Positions 17,970 to 26,752 of a stretch of DNA of 64,000 nt are shown here, piece after piece (the stretch's first letter is position 1; each line of letters starts with the position of its first letter). The position numbers and the translations under genes were made by a program. The notes under the pieces were generated by a model. The model had not been told where the DNA came from and did no database searches. It was given only the letters and a program-made list of their open reading frames with translations. This DNA comes from Herbidospora daliensis (GTDB lineage Bacteria; Actinomycetota; Actinomycetes; Streptosporangiales; Streptosporangiaceae), in contig NZ_BBXF01000005.1 of the NCBI RefSeq assembly GCF_001570585.1, positions 372,001-436,000 of the forward strand. The letters run 5' to 3'.

Positions 17970-17994
17970 TAACCGTCAATTGAGTTGACGGTTA
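17970..17994. promoter_or_regulatory. MarR operator (inverted repeat)
   Basis: Perfect 10-bp arms TAACCGTCAA and TTGACGGTTA separated by five bases, in the 67-base gap between the divergent MarR and monooxygenase starts. Size and symmetry fit a MarR dimer site controlling both genes. Confidence 0.7.
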
Positions 17995-18013
17995 CCGCTG
18001 GAGGGGGCAACGG

Positions 18014-19615
18014 ATGACGGATGGCGTCTTGGTGGCGGGAGCCGGTCCGACGGGACTGATGACCGCCTACGAGCTGGTCCGCCGGGGGGTTCCGGTGCGG
18101 CTGATCGACGCCGCTGACGGCCCTGCGACCACGAGCAGGGCGGCGGCGATCCACGCCCGCACCATCGAGGTGCTTGATCAGGTCGGGCTCTATGAGGCTT
18201 TCGAAGCGCGTGCGGTGTCGGGCCGAGGAATCGCCTTCTACGCCGACGGTGCCGAGCTGGCCAGCATGGACGCGACGTTCACGACCCAGGCGACCCGCTT
18301 CGACCAGGTGTGGTTCCTGGACCAGGTGATCACGGAGGAGCTGCTTCGCGAGGCGCTCGCGGCACACGGGGTGAGCGTCGAGTGGGGGGCGCGGCTGATC
18401 GAACTCGCCGAGAACCCGGAAGCGGTCACGGTGCGGCTGCGGCATGCCGACGGCACGCTCGAAGAAGGTCAGGTGGCGTGGCTGGTCGGCGCCGACGGCG
18501 GGCACAGCGTGGTACGCGACCAGCTCGGTGTGCGCCTGACCGGCGAATCGAGCGAGACCTGGCTGATCGCCGACGCCGAACTCGACTTCGCCGAGCCGCT
18601 TGAGCACGACCGGATCCGATGGATCCGCGCCGACGGCAAGACCGTCATGATCTTCCCGCTCGTCGGGGACAGACGGTGGCGGCTGCTCGACACCGTCGAC
18701 GTCGCCTACGACGGCGATCTCGGCGCCGTGGCCGAACGGTTCGCCGGAAAACTCAGCCGCGGGCTGGGCCGCGAAGTCACCGTCGCCACCCCGTCGTGGG
18801 TATCGGTGTTCACCATCCAGCAGCGCGCGGTGCCCGTCATGCAGTCCCGCGCCGGTGTCGGACGGCCCTCTCGATGCTTCCTGGTGGGGGACGCCGCCCA
18901 CGTGCACTCGCCGGCCTCCGGGCAGGGCCTGAACACCGGTCTGCAGGACGCGGTCAACCTCGCGTGGAAACTCGCCGCCGCGACGCGCGGCGAACTGTCC
19001 GTCGAACGAGCAGCGGCGCTGCTCGACAGCTACAGCGCCGAGCGGGTGCCGGTCGGGCAGGCGCTGCTGTCCACCACACAGATGGCCACCGCACTCGTCA
19101 ACCTTCGCAACTCCACCGTGGATCAGCACCTGCCGGCGGTCTTCGCGACCCTGCGCGCCCTGCCGCCGCTGTTCCACGCTGTCAACCAGGGTTTTCTGGG
19201 CGGCATGTCCGGGCTCGCGATCGCCTATCCGACCAGCCCGCTGACCGTGCACGACGGCGACACCACCCGCACCGGGCCCCGGCCCGGGCAGCGCCTCGCC
19301 CAGGTGCGGCGGGCCGATGCCCGGGATCCCAGCTGGCAGCCCGTGCTGGCCGCACTGCGCGAGCCCGGCTGGACCCTGCTGGTCGCCATGACCGAAACGG
19401 CGGCTGGGTCACTGGACGTCTGGCGGAGTAAGGCCTGGCCGACCCCCGCGGTCCACCCCGTCGACGGGCTGGCCGCCGAACAACTCGGGCTGCGCTGTGC
19501 GCAGCCCGCTGCCGAAACGACCGGATGGCTGCTGGTGCGTCCCGACGGACACGTCGCCGCCCGCGGCCGGGGCTCTGCCGAACTCGATCGGGCACTCGCG
19601 CGGATCGCTCGATGA
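18014..19615 (+). CDS. FAD-dependent aromatic monooxygenase (PheA/TfdB family)
   Basis: 533 aa. N-terminal FAD-binding GxGxxG (VAGAGPTGLMTAYEL, ~6-20), the DG motif WLVGADGGHSVVRDQLG (~155-170), and GDAAHVHSPASGQGLNTGLQDAVNLAWKL (~293-322), the second FAD motif. The C-terminal third is a thioredoxin-like dimer domain. Such enzymes hydroxylate phenols or polyketide aromatics with NADPH and O2, and many also act in antibiotic resistance (rifampicin or tetracycline hydroxylases). A MarR regulator next to it suggests response to a phenolic compound or drug. The substrate is unknown. Confidence 0.85.
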   Translation: MTDGVLVAGAGPTGLMTAYELVRRGVPVRLIDAADGPATTSRAAAIHARTIEVLDQVGLYEAFEARAVSGRGIAFYADGAELASMDATFTTQATRFDQVWFLDQVITEELLREALAAHGVSVEWGARLIELAENPEAVTVRLRHADGTLEEGQVAWLVGADGGHSVVRDQLGVRLTGESSETWLIADAELDFAEPLEHDRIRWIRADGKTVMIFPLVGDRRWRLLDTVDVAYDGDLGAVAERFAGKLSRGLGREVTVATPSWVSVFTIQQRAVPVMQSRAGVGRPSRCFLVGDAAHVHSPASGQGLNTGLQDAVNLAWKLAAATRGELSVERAAALLDSYSAERVPVGQALLSTTQMATALVNLRNSTVDQHLPAVFATLRALPPLFHAVNQGFLGGMSGLAIAYPTSPLTVHDGDTTRTGPRPGQRLAQVRRADARDPSWQPVLAALREPGWTLLVAMTETAAGSLDVWRSKAWPTPAVHPVDGLAAEQLGLRCAQPAAETTGWLLVRPDGHVAARGRGSAELDRALARIAR

Positions 19616-19660
19616 CACGGCACATCCCCGTCGGCCAGGGCGTCTCTACGGCCGCAAGTT

Positions 19661-20230
19661 CTAACGGAGGAGGTGGGGCCGGGCGGCGACGAGGACGCCC
19701 AGCACCCCGAAGGTGCCGATCAGCCAGATGCCGCTGACGATCGTGCTGACGGTGTCGCCGCCGAGGATCGAGGCGGCCATCGTGACCGGGAACCACATGC
19801 CGGCCAGCAGCGGCAGCCAGCGCAGCGCCCCGTCGAGCCGCTTCCCGGCGGCCATCACGACGCCGAGCACCAGCAGGAGCAGCTGGCTGAGCGGCCAGCT
19901 CGCGTCGAGGATCGCCAGCCAGAGCGGGAAGTCCTCGTGCCTGGCGTAGCCGAAGGAGAGGGCGTTCAGCAGGAACGCGCAGGGCAGGGTGACCATCAGC
20001 GTGTACGGGATGAAGCGCGCCACCCCGTCGCCCGCGAGGCGTTGCTTCGACACCGTCAGGATCCAGGCGAAGACGCCGACGACGAAGAGCATGCCGGTGA
20101 CCGTGTCGAGGGTCTGGATGCCCTGGTAGATGTCGTCGCCGACGATGAACGTGCCGATCGCCCAGGCGGTGGCGCCGAAGGCGAGCAGCAGGCCCGACGT
20201 GCGGACCGGTGTGGTGAGGGTGGTTTCCAT
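19661..20230 (-). CDS. Unrecognised integral membrane protein
   Basis: 189 aa from the ATG at 20230 (METTLTTPVRTSG). About six hydrophobic helices: LLLAFGATAWAIGTFIVG, TGMLFVVGVFAWIL, FIPYTLMVTLPCAFLLNAL, LLLLVLGVVMA, LLAGMWFPVTMAASIL and IWLIGTFGVLGVLVAA. The charged loops are short and hold no catalytic motif that I can see. It converges on the monooxygenase gene and is divergent from the histidine kinase gene. It may be sensed or controlled by that two-component system, but this rests on adjacency alone. Confidence 0.75.
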   Translation of the reverse strand: METTLTTPVRTSGLLLAFGATAWAIGTFIVGDDIYQGIQTLDTVTGMLFVVGVFAWILTVSKQRLAGDGVARFIPYTLMVTLPCAFLLNALSFGYARHEDFPLWLAILDASWPLSQLLLLVLGVVMAAGKRLDGALRWLPLLAGMWFPVTMAASILGGDTVSTIVSGIWLIGTFGVLGVLVAARPHLLR

Positions 20231-20352
20231 GCAGGCCACCGTTCCGGCCGGGCGTCCCGGGCGCCCAGGGAGCGGAGACCGGAGAAATGTCCCGACCTGG
20301 TCGGGGCGCCGGTCCCTGCCGGGCGGATCCGGAGCTGTGCCACGCTGTCCGG

Positions 20353-22377
20353 ATGTTGTCCTCCGTCTCGCGTTCCACCCTCGCCGCGCTCGCGATCGCG
20401 GCGTTCTGCCTGATCGCGGCCGTGCCGACGACGTGGGCCGAGATCGCGACGGGGGCGGTGACCCGGCCGGGGCCGATCTCGTTTTCGCCGTGGTCGTCGA
20501 CCGTGCCGGCGGTGGCGCTGGCGCTCGCGGGGGCGGTGCTGGCGCTGCGGCTGCCGCGCCACGCGATGACGTGGGTCCTGCTCGGGGGCGGGCTGGTCAG
20601 CGCGCTCAACGGGCTGGGGGCGGCGTGGGCGGCCTATTCGCTGACCCGCCACGGCGGGGCGCTGCCGCTCACCGCGCCGGCTTTCTACGCGGGGGCGCGG
20701 CTGGGGCCGTTGATGAATCTGGTGCCGCCGCTGGTCCTGCTGTTCTTTCCCGACGGCAGGCTGCCGTCGGCCCGCTGGCGGCGTCCGGCCTGGCTGAGCT
20801 TGGGCGGGACCGGGTTCGCGGTGCTGGTCTTCCTGACCGTCCCGTGGCATGTCATCGAGCCGGGCGGCCCGTGGCCCGGTCTCGACCCGCCGCTGGTCGA
20901 CCTGCCCGACGACGTGTGGCGGTCGCTGGTCGGCCTCGCGCCGGTGCTGATCGTGGTGACGCTGGTGGTGGCCGTGGCGGCGTTCGCCGTCCGGTTCGGC
21001 GGGGCGGGCCGTGAGCGGCGGGCGCAGTTGCGGTGGATGCTGCTGGCCGGGCTGCTCAACGTGGTGCTGCTGGCCGCTCCCCTGGTGGCCGGCTGGCTGC
21101 CCGCCGACGTGGTGTTCGTGGCGGGGACCGTCGCGCTGGCGGCGGCGGTGCTGATCGCGGTCGGCCGCTACCGGCTCTACGACATCGACCCGGTCCTCGG
21201 CTGGACGCTGGTCTACGGCGCGCTGGCCGCCGCCGTCGTCGGCGTCGACGTGGCGATCTTCGCGGGCATGAGCGCCCTGGTCGAGGAGCCGATGGCGGCC
21301 GTCCTGGCGGCGGGCGTGGTGGCCGTGCTCTACGCGCCGCTGCGGTCGTGGATCCAGAAGCGCGTCGGCGGGCTGCTGCGCGGCGAGCCCTACGACGTGG
21401 TGTCGGCGCTGGCCCGCCGCCTGGAGGAGAGCGCGGGCCCCGAGGAACTGCTGCTCGCGGTCGCCTCGGCGGTCGCGTCGGCGTTCCGGTCTCCTTATGT
21501 ACGTGTCGAGCTCGACCGCTCCGGCGGCGGAGTGGTGGCCGTCGAACACGGCGCCAGGCGCGACGACGGGGTGGTCGTGCTGCCGTTCGCCTACCGCGAC
21601 GTGGAGATCGGCCGGCTGACCCTCGTCCCCCGGGCCGGGGCCCGGCTGGCCGAGGCCGACCAGCGTCTGCTCGCCGACGTGGTGAGACAGGCGGCGGCGG
21701 CCGTGCGGGCCACCGCGCTCACCGAGGAGTTGCAGCAGAGTCGTGAACGCCTGGTCGGCGGGGTCGAGGAGGAACGCAGGCGGCTGCGCCGCGACCTCCA
21801 CGACGGTCTGGGCCCGACGCTGGCGGCGGCGGCGCTGAAGGTCGAGGCGGCCGGGAACCTGATGGAGCGCGACCCGGCGCTGGCCCGCGAAGCGCTGGGC
21901 CAGGTGCGCGGCGACCTGTCGACGGTCCTGGCCGACGTGCGCAGGCTCGTCCACGACCTGCGCCCGCCGGCGCTCGACCAGTTCGGCCTCGCGGGAGCCC
22001 TCCGCCACGCGGCCGAACGGTTCGGCGAGGGGTCGTTGTCGATCGTGGTCACGACGGCGGGAGACCTGACCAGGCTCCCGGCGGCGGCCGAGGTGGCGGC
22101 TTACCGGATCGGCTGCGAGGCGATGGTGAACGTGACCCGCCACGCGCGGGCGGGCCGCTGCGACGTGCGGCTGATCGCGACCGGCGGGACACTTGAGGTG
22201 GAGATCGTCGACGACGGGCGCGGACTGGGCCGTGCGGGACAGACGGGGGGCGTGCCGGGAGTGGGCCTGCTGACCATGCGCGAACGCGCCGAGGAACTGG
22301 GCGGCCGGTGCACCGTCACCGCCGGCGCCACCGGGACGCGGGTCCACGCGGTCCTGCCGCTGGCGGTGCCCGCGTGA
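20353..22377 (+). CDS. NarL-type membrane sensor histidine kinase
   Basis: 674 aa from the ATG at 20353. The N-terminal half holds about eight to ten hydrophobic helices (to ~330). A GAF-like segment (~365-455; VRVELDRSGGG, VEIGRLTLVPR) follows. The HisKA_3 dimerisation helix carries the phosphorylated His483 in RRLRRDLHDGLGP, and the HATPase domain has CEAMVNVTRHA (N box), VDDGRGL (G1) and GVGLLTMRERAEELGG (G2). The stop overlaps the start of the response regulator gene (GTGA). The signal is unknown. The pair lies directly upstream of the six-gene cluster in the same direction and might control it. Confidence 0.9.
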   Translation: MLSSVSRSTLAALAIAAFCLIAAVPTTWAEIATGAVTRPGPISFSPWSSTVPAVALALAGAVLALRLPRHAMTWVLLGGGLVSALNGLGAAWAAYSLTRHGGALPLTAPAFYAGARLGPLMNLVPPLVLLFFPDGRLPSARWRRPAWLSLGGTGFAVLVFLTVPWHVIEPGGPWPGLDPPLVDLPDDVWRSLVGLAPVLIVVTLVVAVAAFAVRFGGAGRERRAQLRWMLLAGLLNVVLLAAPLVAGWLPADVVFVAGTVALAAAVLIAVGRYRLYDIDPVLGWTLVYGALAAAVVGVDVAIFAGMSALVEEPMAAVLAAGVVAVLYAPLRSWIQKRVGGLLRGEPYDVVSALARRLEESAGPEELLLAVASAVASAFRSPYVRVELDRSGGGVVAVEHGARRDDGVVVLPFAYRDVEIGRLTLVPRAGARLAEADQRLLADVVRQAAAAVRATALTEELQQSRERLVGGVEEERRRLRRDLHDGLGPTLAAAALKVEAAGNLMERDPALAREALGQVRGDLSTVLADVRRLVHDLRPPALDQFGLAGALRHAAERFGEGSLSIVVTTAGDLTRLPAAAEVAAYRIGCEAMVNVTRHARAGRCDVRLIATGGTLEVEIVDDGRGLGRAGQTGGVPGVGLLTMRERAEELGGRCTVTAGATGTRVHAVLPLAVPA

Positions 22378-23021
22378 CCCGGGTGCTGATCGCCGACGAC
22401 CATCCCGTCTACCGCGACGGGCTGCGCATGCTGCTCGCCTCGACCGGCGAGGTCGACGTGGTCGCCACCGCCGCCGACGGCAGGGAGGCGGTCGAGAAGG
22501 CCCTCGGCCTGCGCCCGGAGGTGGTCGTGATGGACCTCGGCATGCCCGTCATGGACGGTGTGACGGCGACGCAGAGAATCGTCGCGGAGACCTCGGAGAT
22601 CGGCGTGCTGGTGCTGACGATGCACGACGACGACGAGACCGTGTTCGCCGCGATGCGCGCGGGCGCCCGGGGCTACCTGGTCAAGGGCGCCGACCAGACC
22701 GAGATCCTGCGGGCCATCAAGGCGGTCGCGAGCGGCGAGGTCATCTTCGGCCCCGCGCTGGCCTCACGGGTGACCCGGTTCTTCGCCCGTCTGCCCGTCG
22801 TCCCCGAGGCGGAGCCGTTCCCGCAGCTCACCGCCCGCGAGCGGGAGGTGCTCGAACTGATCGCGGCCGGACTGTCGAACCGGCAGATCGCCGAGCGCCT
22901 GTTCCTGGCCCCCAAGACGGTCCGCAACAACGTGTCGAACGTGTTCGCCAAACTCCGGGTCGCCGACCGGGCGCAGGCCATCGTCCAGGCCAGGGAAGCG
23001 GGTCTGGGCCGTCAGCCGTAG
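22374..23021 (+). CDS. NarL/LuxR-family response regulator
   Basis: 215 aa from a GTG overlapping the kinase stop. The receiver domain (~1-120) begins RVLIADDHPVYRDGL, with the phospho-acceptor Asp in VVVMDLGMPVMDG, Thr in LVLTMHD and Lys in GYLVKGA. The C-terminal LuxR helix-turn-helix (~145-210) reads LTAREREVLELIAAGLSNRQIAERL, then TVRNNVSNVFAKL. It is the partner of the preceding kinase. Targets may include the neighbouring membrane protein or the downstream operon. Confidence 0.92.
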   Translation: MTRVLIADDHPVYRDGLRMLLASTGEVDVVATAADGREAVEKALGLRPEVVVMDLGMPVMDGVTATQRIVAETSEIGVLVLTMHDDDETVFAAMRAGARGYLVKGADQTEILRAIKAVASGEVIFGPALASRVTRFFARLPVVPEAEPFPQLTAREREVLELIAAGLSNRQIAERLFLAPKTVRNNVSNVFAKLRVADRAQAIVQAREAGLGRQP

Positions 23022-23234
23022 GCGCCGAGATTTCGGACAATGATCGGAGCAATCATCCTTTTCGGCCATGCATTCAGGTAGTTGCAGAAACAATTACACG
23101 CCGCCTTTTATCCCCTTAATTTTACATATGTGGCTCTCGAAAACGTTCCAAACGACTCTAGGCGAATCTTGATATCCCGATATAACCTCCCTACGAATGA
23201 CTCGATGATCACGACATGATGGGATCTCTCCCGC
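23022..23234 (+). promoter_or_regulatory. AT-rich leader with candidate promoter of the six-gene cluster
   Basis: This 213-base stretch is much richer in A and T than its surroundings. A possible promoter is TTGATA (23169-23174), 17 bases, TACGAA (23192-23197), about 38 bases before the ATG at 23235. No clear operator or terminator after the response regulator was found. Confidence 0.4.
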
Positions 23235-26200
23235 ATGGCAATCGCTCTCGTGGTGCCCATCCACCTGGACGCCATCTGCCTGCCCACCGACCAGGACGCC
23301 GTCGGCCCGGAAGCCGACTTCACGCTTCTTCCCTACGTCGGGCCCGACGGCCGTGACCACCACGGCGACCGCCCCTACCTCGGCGGCGCGATCCTGTCGT
23401 CGCCCTTCGACGACCGGCACTTCCGCCTGAAGGCCGGCCTCCACCTCCACTGGGCGCTGCCCGACGCGCTGACCCGGCTGACCCAGGACGACGACGGCGA
23501 GACCCAGGTCCCGGTGGTCCCCAACCGCTGGCTGGTGACCCGGGCGACCAACGGGACCGTCGACGGCCAGTGGGTGGTCGAGAGCGACCACCTCTCCGAC
23601 GAGGACGGCGGCGGCACCGTCTATCCGGACGCCGGAGGCGACCGGCCCTACCGCCGCCTCGGCCGCCAGGTGAGGTTCGACCAGTGGCCCGTGACCGGCG
23701 GCGAACACCTTCCGGAGCTGACCGCGGTCGGCCACGGCGACCCGGTCTTCGCCGCGTTCTACCCGAACTGCCACAGCGTCTTCGGCTTCTACGACCCCGA
23801 CCACACCGAACCGCCGAACGGCGTGAGTTACGACGTCATCGGCTGGTACGCGAACACGGCCCAGGACCCGGTGGCCCTCCGCAGGACGCCCACCGATTGG
23901 AGCGTTCCATCGGGCACACCGACCCGCCTGTTCTGCTACGCCAAACTGACCTTCGACCCCGGCGACGACACCGCGAACCCCCTGCTGGCGAACGCGGACA
24001 CCGGCGTCTACATCGGCAACAGCCCCACCGAGGCGCTGGCCGCCTCGCTCGGCCCGATCATCGGCGGCGACGACCCCGACGGGATCGAGAACCTCCTGGA
24101 GGCCATCGCCTTCGCGAGCGACCTGGAGTCGCGGAGCACCGACCTGGAGACCCGGCTCGCCGAAGTCCGGCACACCGCCGGTTTCGATCCGGCCCCCGCC
24201 GGGCTGCGCTGGACGGTCCGCCGCCAGGACGACAACGACGGCGCCACCCCCGCCCAGAAGCAGGCCCGCGAGGCCCTCTCGCTCACCGGTCAGGTCGCCG
24301 ACCTGCTCGACGCGCTGAACCAGGCGCAGCAGGACTACGACGAGGCGTGCGACACCCTGGCCAGCCTCCGCGACCGCCTGTTCGCCGACTGGCACAAGTA
24401 CCTGATCTGCGCCTATCCCGACGACGCCACCCGCGACGACTACCCCGACCCGGACGAGGCGGCGTTCTACCTCCAGCGCCAGATCACCGCGATCACGATC
24501 CAGTCCGACCGGACCGGCGTCTTCCCGCCCACCGGGACCGGCGCCACCCGGGCCCACGTGCTGGCCGCCGCGATCAAGAACCTGACCTCCGCGCTCATCC
24601 CGCTCAACACCCAGGCCGCGACGGCGAAGACCGCGTTCGTGGTCGACCGGGCCCCGGCCCCCGTCTGGTGGCGGCCCCGCGAGCCGGTCGTGCTGTTCAC
24701 CGGCCCGGCCGCGACCCCGACCGACCGCCACGGCGCCGACGGCACGCTGGAGTGCGCCGTCGTGGACGTGCCCGATCCGGCGACGCCCGCCGCGCTGACG
24801 ACCGTGCGGACCGGACTGGACGACACGTTTCCCGCGCAGCGGTGGACGACCGACCCGTGGCATCCGGTGCTCCTCCAGTGGGAGGCCGAGTTCTTCCCGA
24901 TCGCCGCCGGCGACAACCTGGCCGCCGACCAGCGCGACTACGACGTGTCCTTCATCCTCAACGGCTACGACCTGCCGCCGGGCGAGGCCGACCTGGTGTC
25001 GAGGAACGGGCTGCTCGACAAGGGCGCCAACGTCTACGCCGGCACGACGGTCCTGTCGTCGGGAGCGCGGCCGGTGTTGTCGGAGCGGGTGCTCGGATAT
25101 CTGGCGGGGGCGGTGCTGACGTCGTACAACGACGGTCACCCGCCGCTCGGCCCCGACGCGTTCGCCGAGGCGCCGGAACCGGTCCTGTCCTGGTACGCCG
25201 GTCTCGACGACGCCGAACCCCGGCTGCTGACCCTGATCCAGGTCTACCGGCACCTGGCCGCCACCGAGGGCTCCAACCTGGCGCAGTCGCTCGGCGGGTT
25301 CAACGACGCGCTGATCATGCGGCGGCTGGTACGCCAGCTCCCGATCGCCGACCCGCTCGGCTACCCCGCCTACCAGCGGTTCGCCGCGCAGGTCGCCGCG
25401 GCGGTGGGCGAGGAGACCCGGTCGTCGCCACGGCCGCTGACCGACTTCAACCCGATCAGGGCCGGCGCGTTGCGGCTGCTCCGGCTGCGGCTGGTCGACA
25501 ACTTCGGGCTGACCCACGAGGTCGCGACCGACCCGACGGGCACGACCGAGCGGCTCCGGGTGCCGGACCACCCGGCGTGGGTGGCCATGGCGCCCCGGCT
25601 GGCGCAGGCCGCCCGGCTGCGGTTCCACCTGCTCAACGCCACACGTGACGACGAGGCGGGCGACCTGCCCGGCATGTCGCCGGTCTGCGGCTGGATCGTC
25701 CCGGCCGACCTCGACGACGCGCTGGCGATCCACGCCGCCGACGGCGCCGGGCTCGGCGAGCTGAGCGCGGTCGGCGGCGGCTGGACCCCCCTTCCCGGCA
25801 GCCCGGCCGACGACCCGGCCGACATCGCCGATCCGACGCTGCGGGCGATCGTGCTGAAGCTGCGGGCGGGCGGACCGGCCGCGATCGCGGCCGCCCTGAC
25901 CGGGCTGACCGCGTCGCTGGCCTCGATCGACCCCGAGAACGACACCCCGGCGGGCGCCCTGCTGACCGTGCGGCCGCTGGCTCTCGTACGGGCGGAACTC
26001 GACCTCCAGATCCGGGGGCTGCCGGCCGTCCACCAGGACTGGAACGTCTTCCGCGAGGACATGCGGCGGTTCGGCCGGGAGACCAACGCGGTCACCGACG
26101 TGCTCTTCCCGGTGCGGCTCGGCCATCCCGGCCGATGGGGCGACGGCCTGGCCGGGCTCTGGTTCCTCGACGAGGAGGGGCAGCCCACCGGCGACTTCCA

Positions 26201-26570
26201 GGCGACTGCGACCATCCCGCAGTCGATCGACATGCCGGCCACCCGGATGGCGTTGCTGGTCGACCCGCGCGGCGGCGTGCACGCGGTCAGTGGGGTGCTG
26301 CCGGTGGCGGCGGCCACGCTGACCCCGGCGCAGTATTCGGCGGCGCTCGACGCGATGGAGCTCGACGTCTTCACCGCGCCCGTGCTGAGCGACGCCGACC
26401 GCATCGGGCTGCCGGTGCCGGACGTGCCCGGCCGCCTCTGGTCGTGGCGGGAGAAGGACCTCACCCTCCCGCTGGACGCCTCGGCGATCGACGCCCACTT
26501 CCCGGCCGCCCTGACCGCGCGCGAGGGCTGGCTGACGCTGCGCCCCGACCCCAGGAACGAGGCCCTGTGA
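23235..26570 (+). CDS. Large protein of unknown function, first gene of the six-gene cluster
   Basis: 1111 aa; ATG at 23235 with only a weak ribosome binding site. I do not recognise a named domain. The N-terminal region (~1-270) contains LHLHWALPDALTRL, VPVVPNRWLVTR and FAAFYPNCHSVFGFYDP, motifs I believe recur in uncharacterised proteins of other phyla. Residues ~285-400 are predicted helical, coiled-coil-like (LESRSTDLETRLAEV, VADLLDALNQAQQDYDEACDTL). A mixed region (~450-560) follows, then a long alpha/beta C-terminal part. There is no signal peptide or membrane helix, so it is probably made in the cytoplasm. Its stop overlaps the next gene (GTGA). Confidence 0.8.
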   Translation: MAIALVVPIHLDAICLPTDQDAVGPEADFTLLPYVGPDGRDHHGDRPYLGGAILSSPFDDRHFRLKAGLHLHWALPDALTRLTQDDDGETQVPVVPNRWLVTRATNGTVDGQWVVESDHLSDEDGGGTVYPDAGGDRPYRRLGRQVRFDQWPVTGGEHLPELTAVGHGDPVFAAFYPNCHSVFGFYDPDHTEPPNGVSYDVIGWYANTAQDPVALRRTPTDWSVPSGTPTRLFCYAKLTFDPGDDTANPLLANADTGVYIGNSPTEALAASLGPIIGGDDPDGIENLLEAIAFASDLESRSTDLETRLAEVRHTAGFDPAPAGLRWTVRRQDDNDGATPAQKQAREALSLTGQVADLLDALNQAQQDYDEACDTLASLRDRLFADWHKYLICAYPDDATRDDYPDPDEAAFYLQRQITAITIQSDRTGVFPPTGTGATRAHVLAAAIKNLTSALIPLNTQAATAKTAFVVDRAPAPVWWRPREPVVLFTGPAATPTDRHGADGTLECAVVDVPDPATPAALTTVRTGLDDTFPAQRWTTDPWHPVLLQWEAEFFPIAAGDNLAADQRDYDVSFILNGYDLPPGEADLVSRNGLLDKGANVYAGTTVLSSGARPVLSERVLGYLAGAVLTSYNDGHPPLGPDAFAEAPEPVLSWYAGLDDAEPRLLTLIQVYRHLAATEGSNLAQSLGGFNDALIMRRLVRQLPIADPLGYPAYQRFAAQVAAAVGEETRSSPRPLTDFNPIRAGALRLLRLRLVDNFGLTHEVATDPTGTTERLRVPDHPAWVAMAPRLAQAARLRFHLLNATRDDEAGDLPGMSPVCGWIVPADLDDALAIHAADGAGLGELSAVGGGWTPLPGSPADDPADIADPTLRAIVLKLRAGGPAAIAAALTGLTASLASIDPENDTPAGALLTVRPLALVRAELDLQIRGLPAVHQDWNVFREDMRRFGRETNAVTDVLFPVRLGHPGRWGDGLAGLWFLDEEGQPTGDFQATATIPQSIDMPATRMALLVDPRGGVHAVSGVLPVAAATLTPAQYSAALDAMELDVFTAPVLSDADRIGLPVPDVPGRLWSWREKDLTLPLDASAIDAHFPAALTAREGWLTLRPDPRNEAL

Positions 26571-26752
26571 ACCCGCCTGTGAACCCGCTGGTGAAGCACG
26601 AGGAGAAGGAGATCCCGCTGAGCCTGACGCTCGGGGAGCTCAACGTCGTCCTCGAAGCTCTCGGCAACCTCCCCTACGTCCGCGTCTACGAACTGATCGG
26701 CAAGCTGCACGAGCAGGCCAGCAGCGTGTTGTCCCCCAAGGAGCCGGAGTGA
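26567..26752 (+). CDS. Small conserved-looking helical protein in the six-gene cluster
   Basis: 61 aa. The GTG at 26567 overlaps the stop of the 1111-aa gene; two further in-frame GTG codons follow at once, so the start may be up to 8 codons later (GAGGAGAAGG lies inside). The body IPLSLTLGELNVVLEALGN, then LPYVRVYELIGKLHEQAS, is two amphipathic helices. Its stop overlaps the LamG gene start (GTGA), so it is translationally coupled on both sides. It could be an adaptor or assembly chaperone for a large neighbour; the size and helix pattern recall small phage structural accessory proteins, but this is only a resemblance. Confidence 0.7.
   Translation: MNPPVNPLVKHEEKEIPLSLTLGELNVVLEALGNLPYVRVYELIGKLHEQASSVLSPKEPE

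Noticed and set aside
23094-26498. Very long minus-strand open frame (1134 codons) opposite the 1111-aa gene
   Set aside because: Its composition is the Arg/Gly/Val/Gln-rich pattern expected from the antisense of a high-GC gene, with no motif and no start site. Similar long antisense frames opposite the kinase, DUF6603-like and importer genes were rejected for the same reason.
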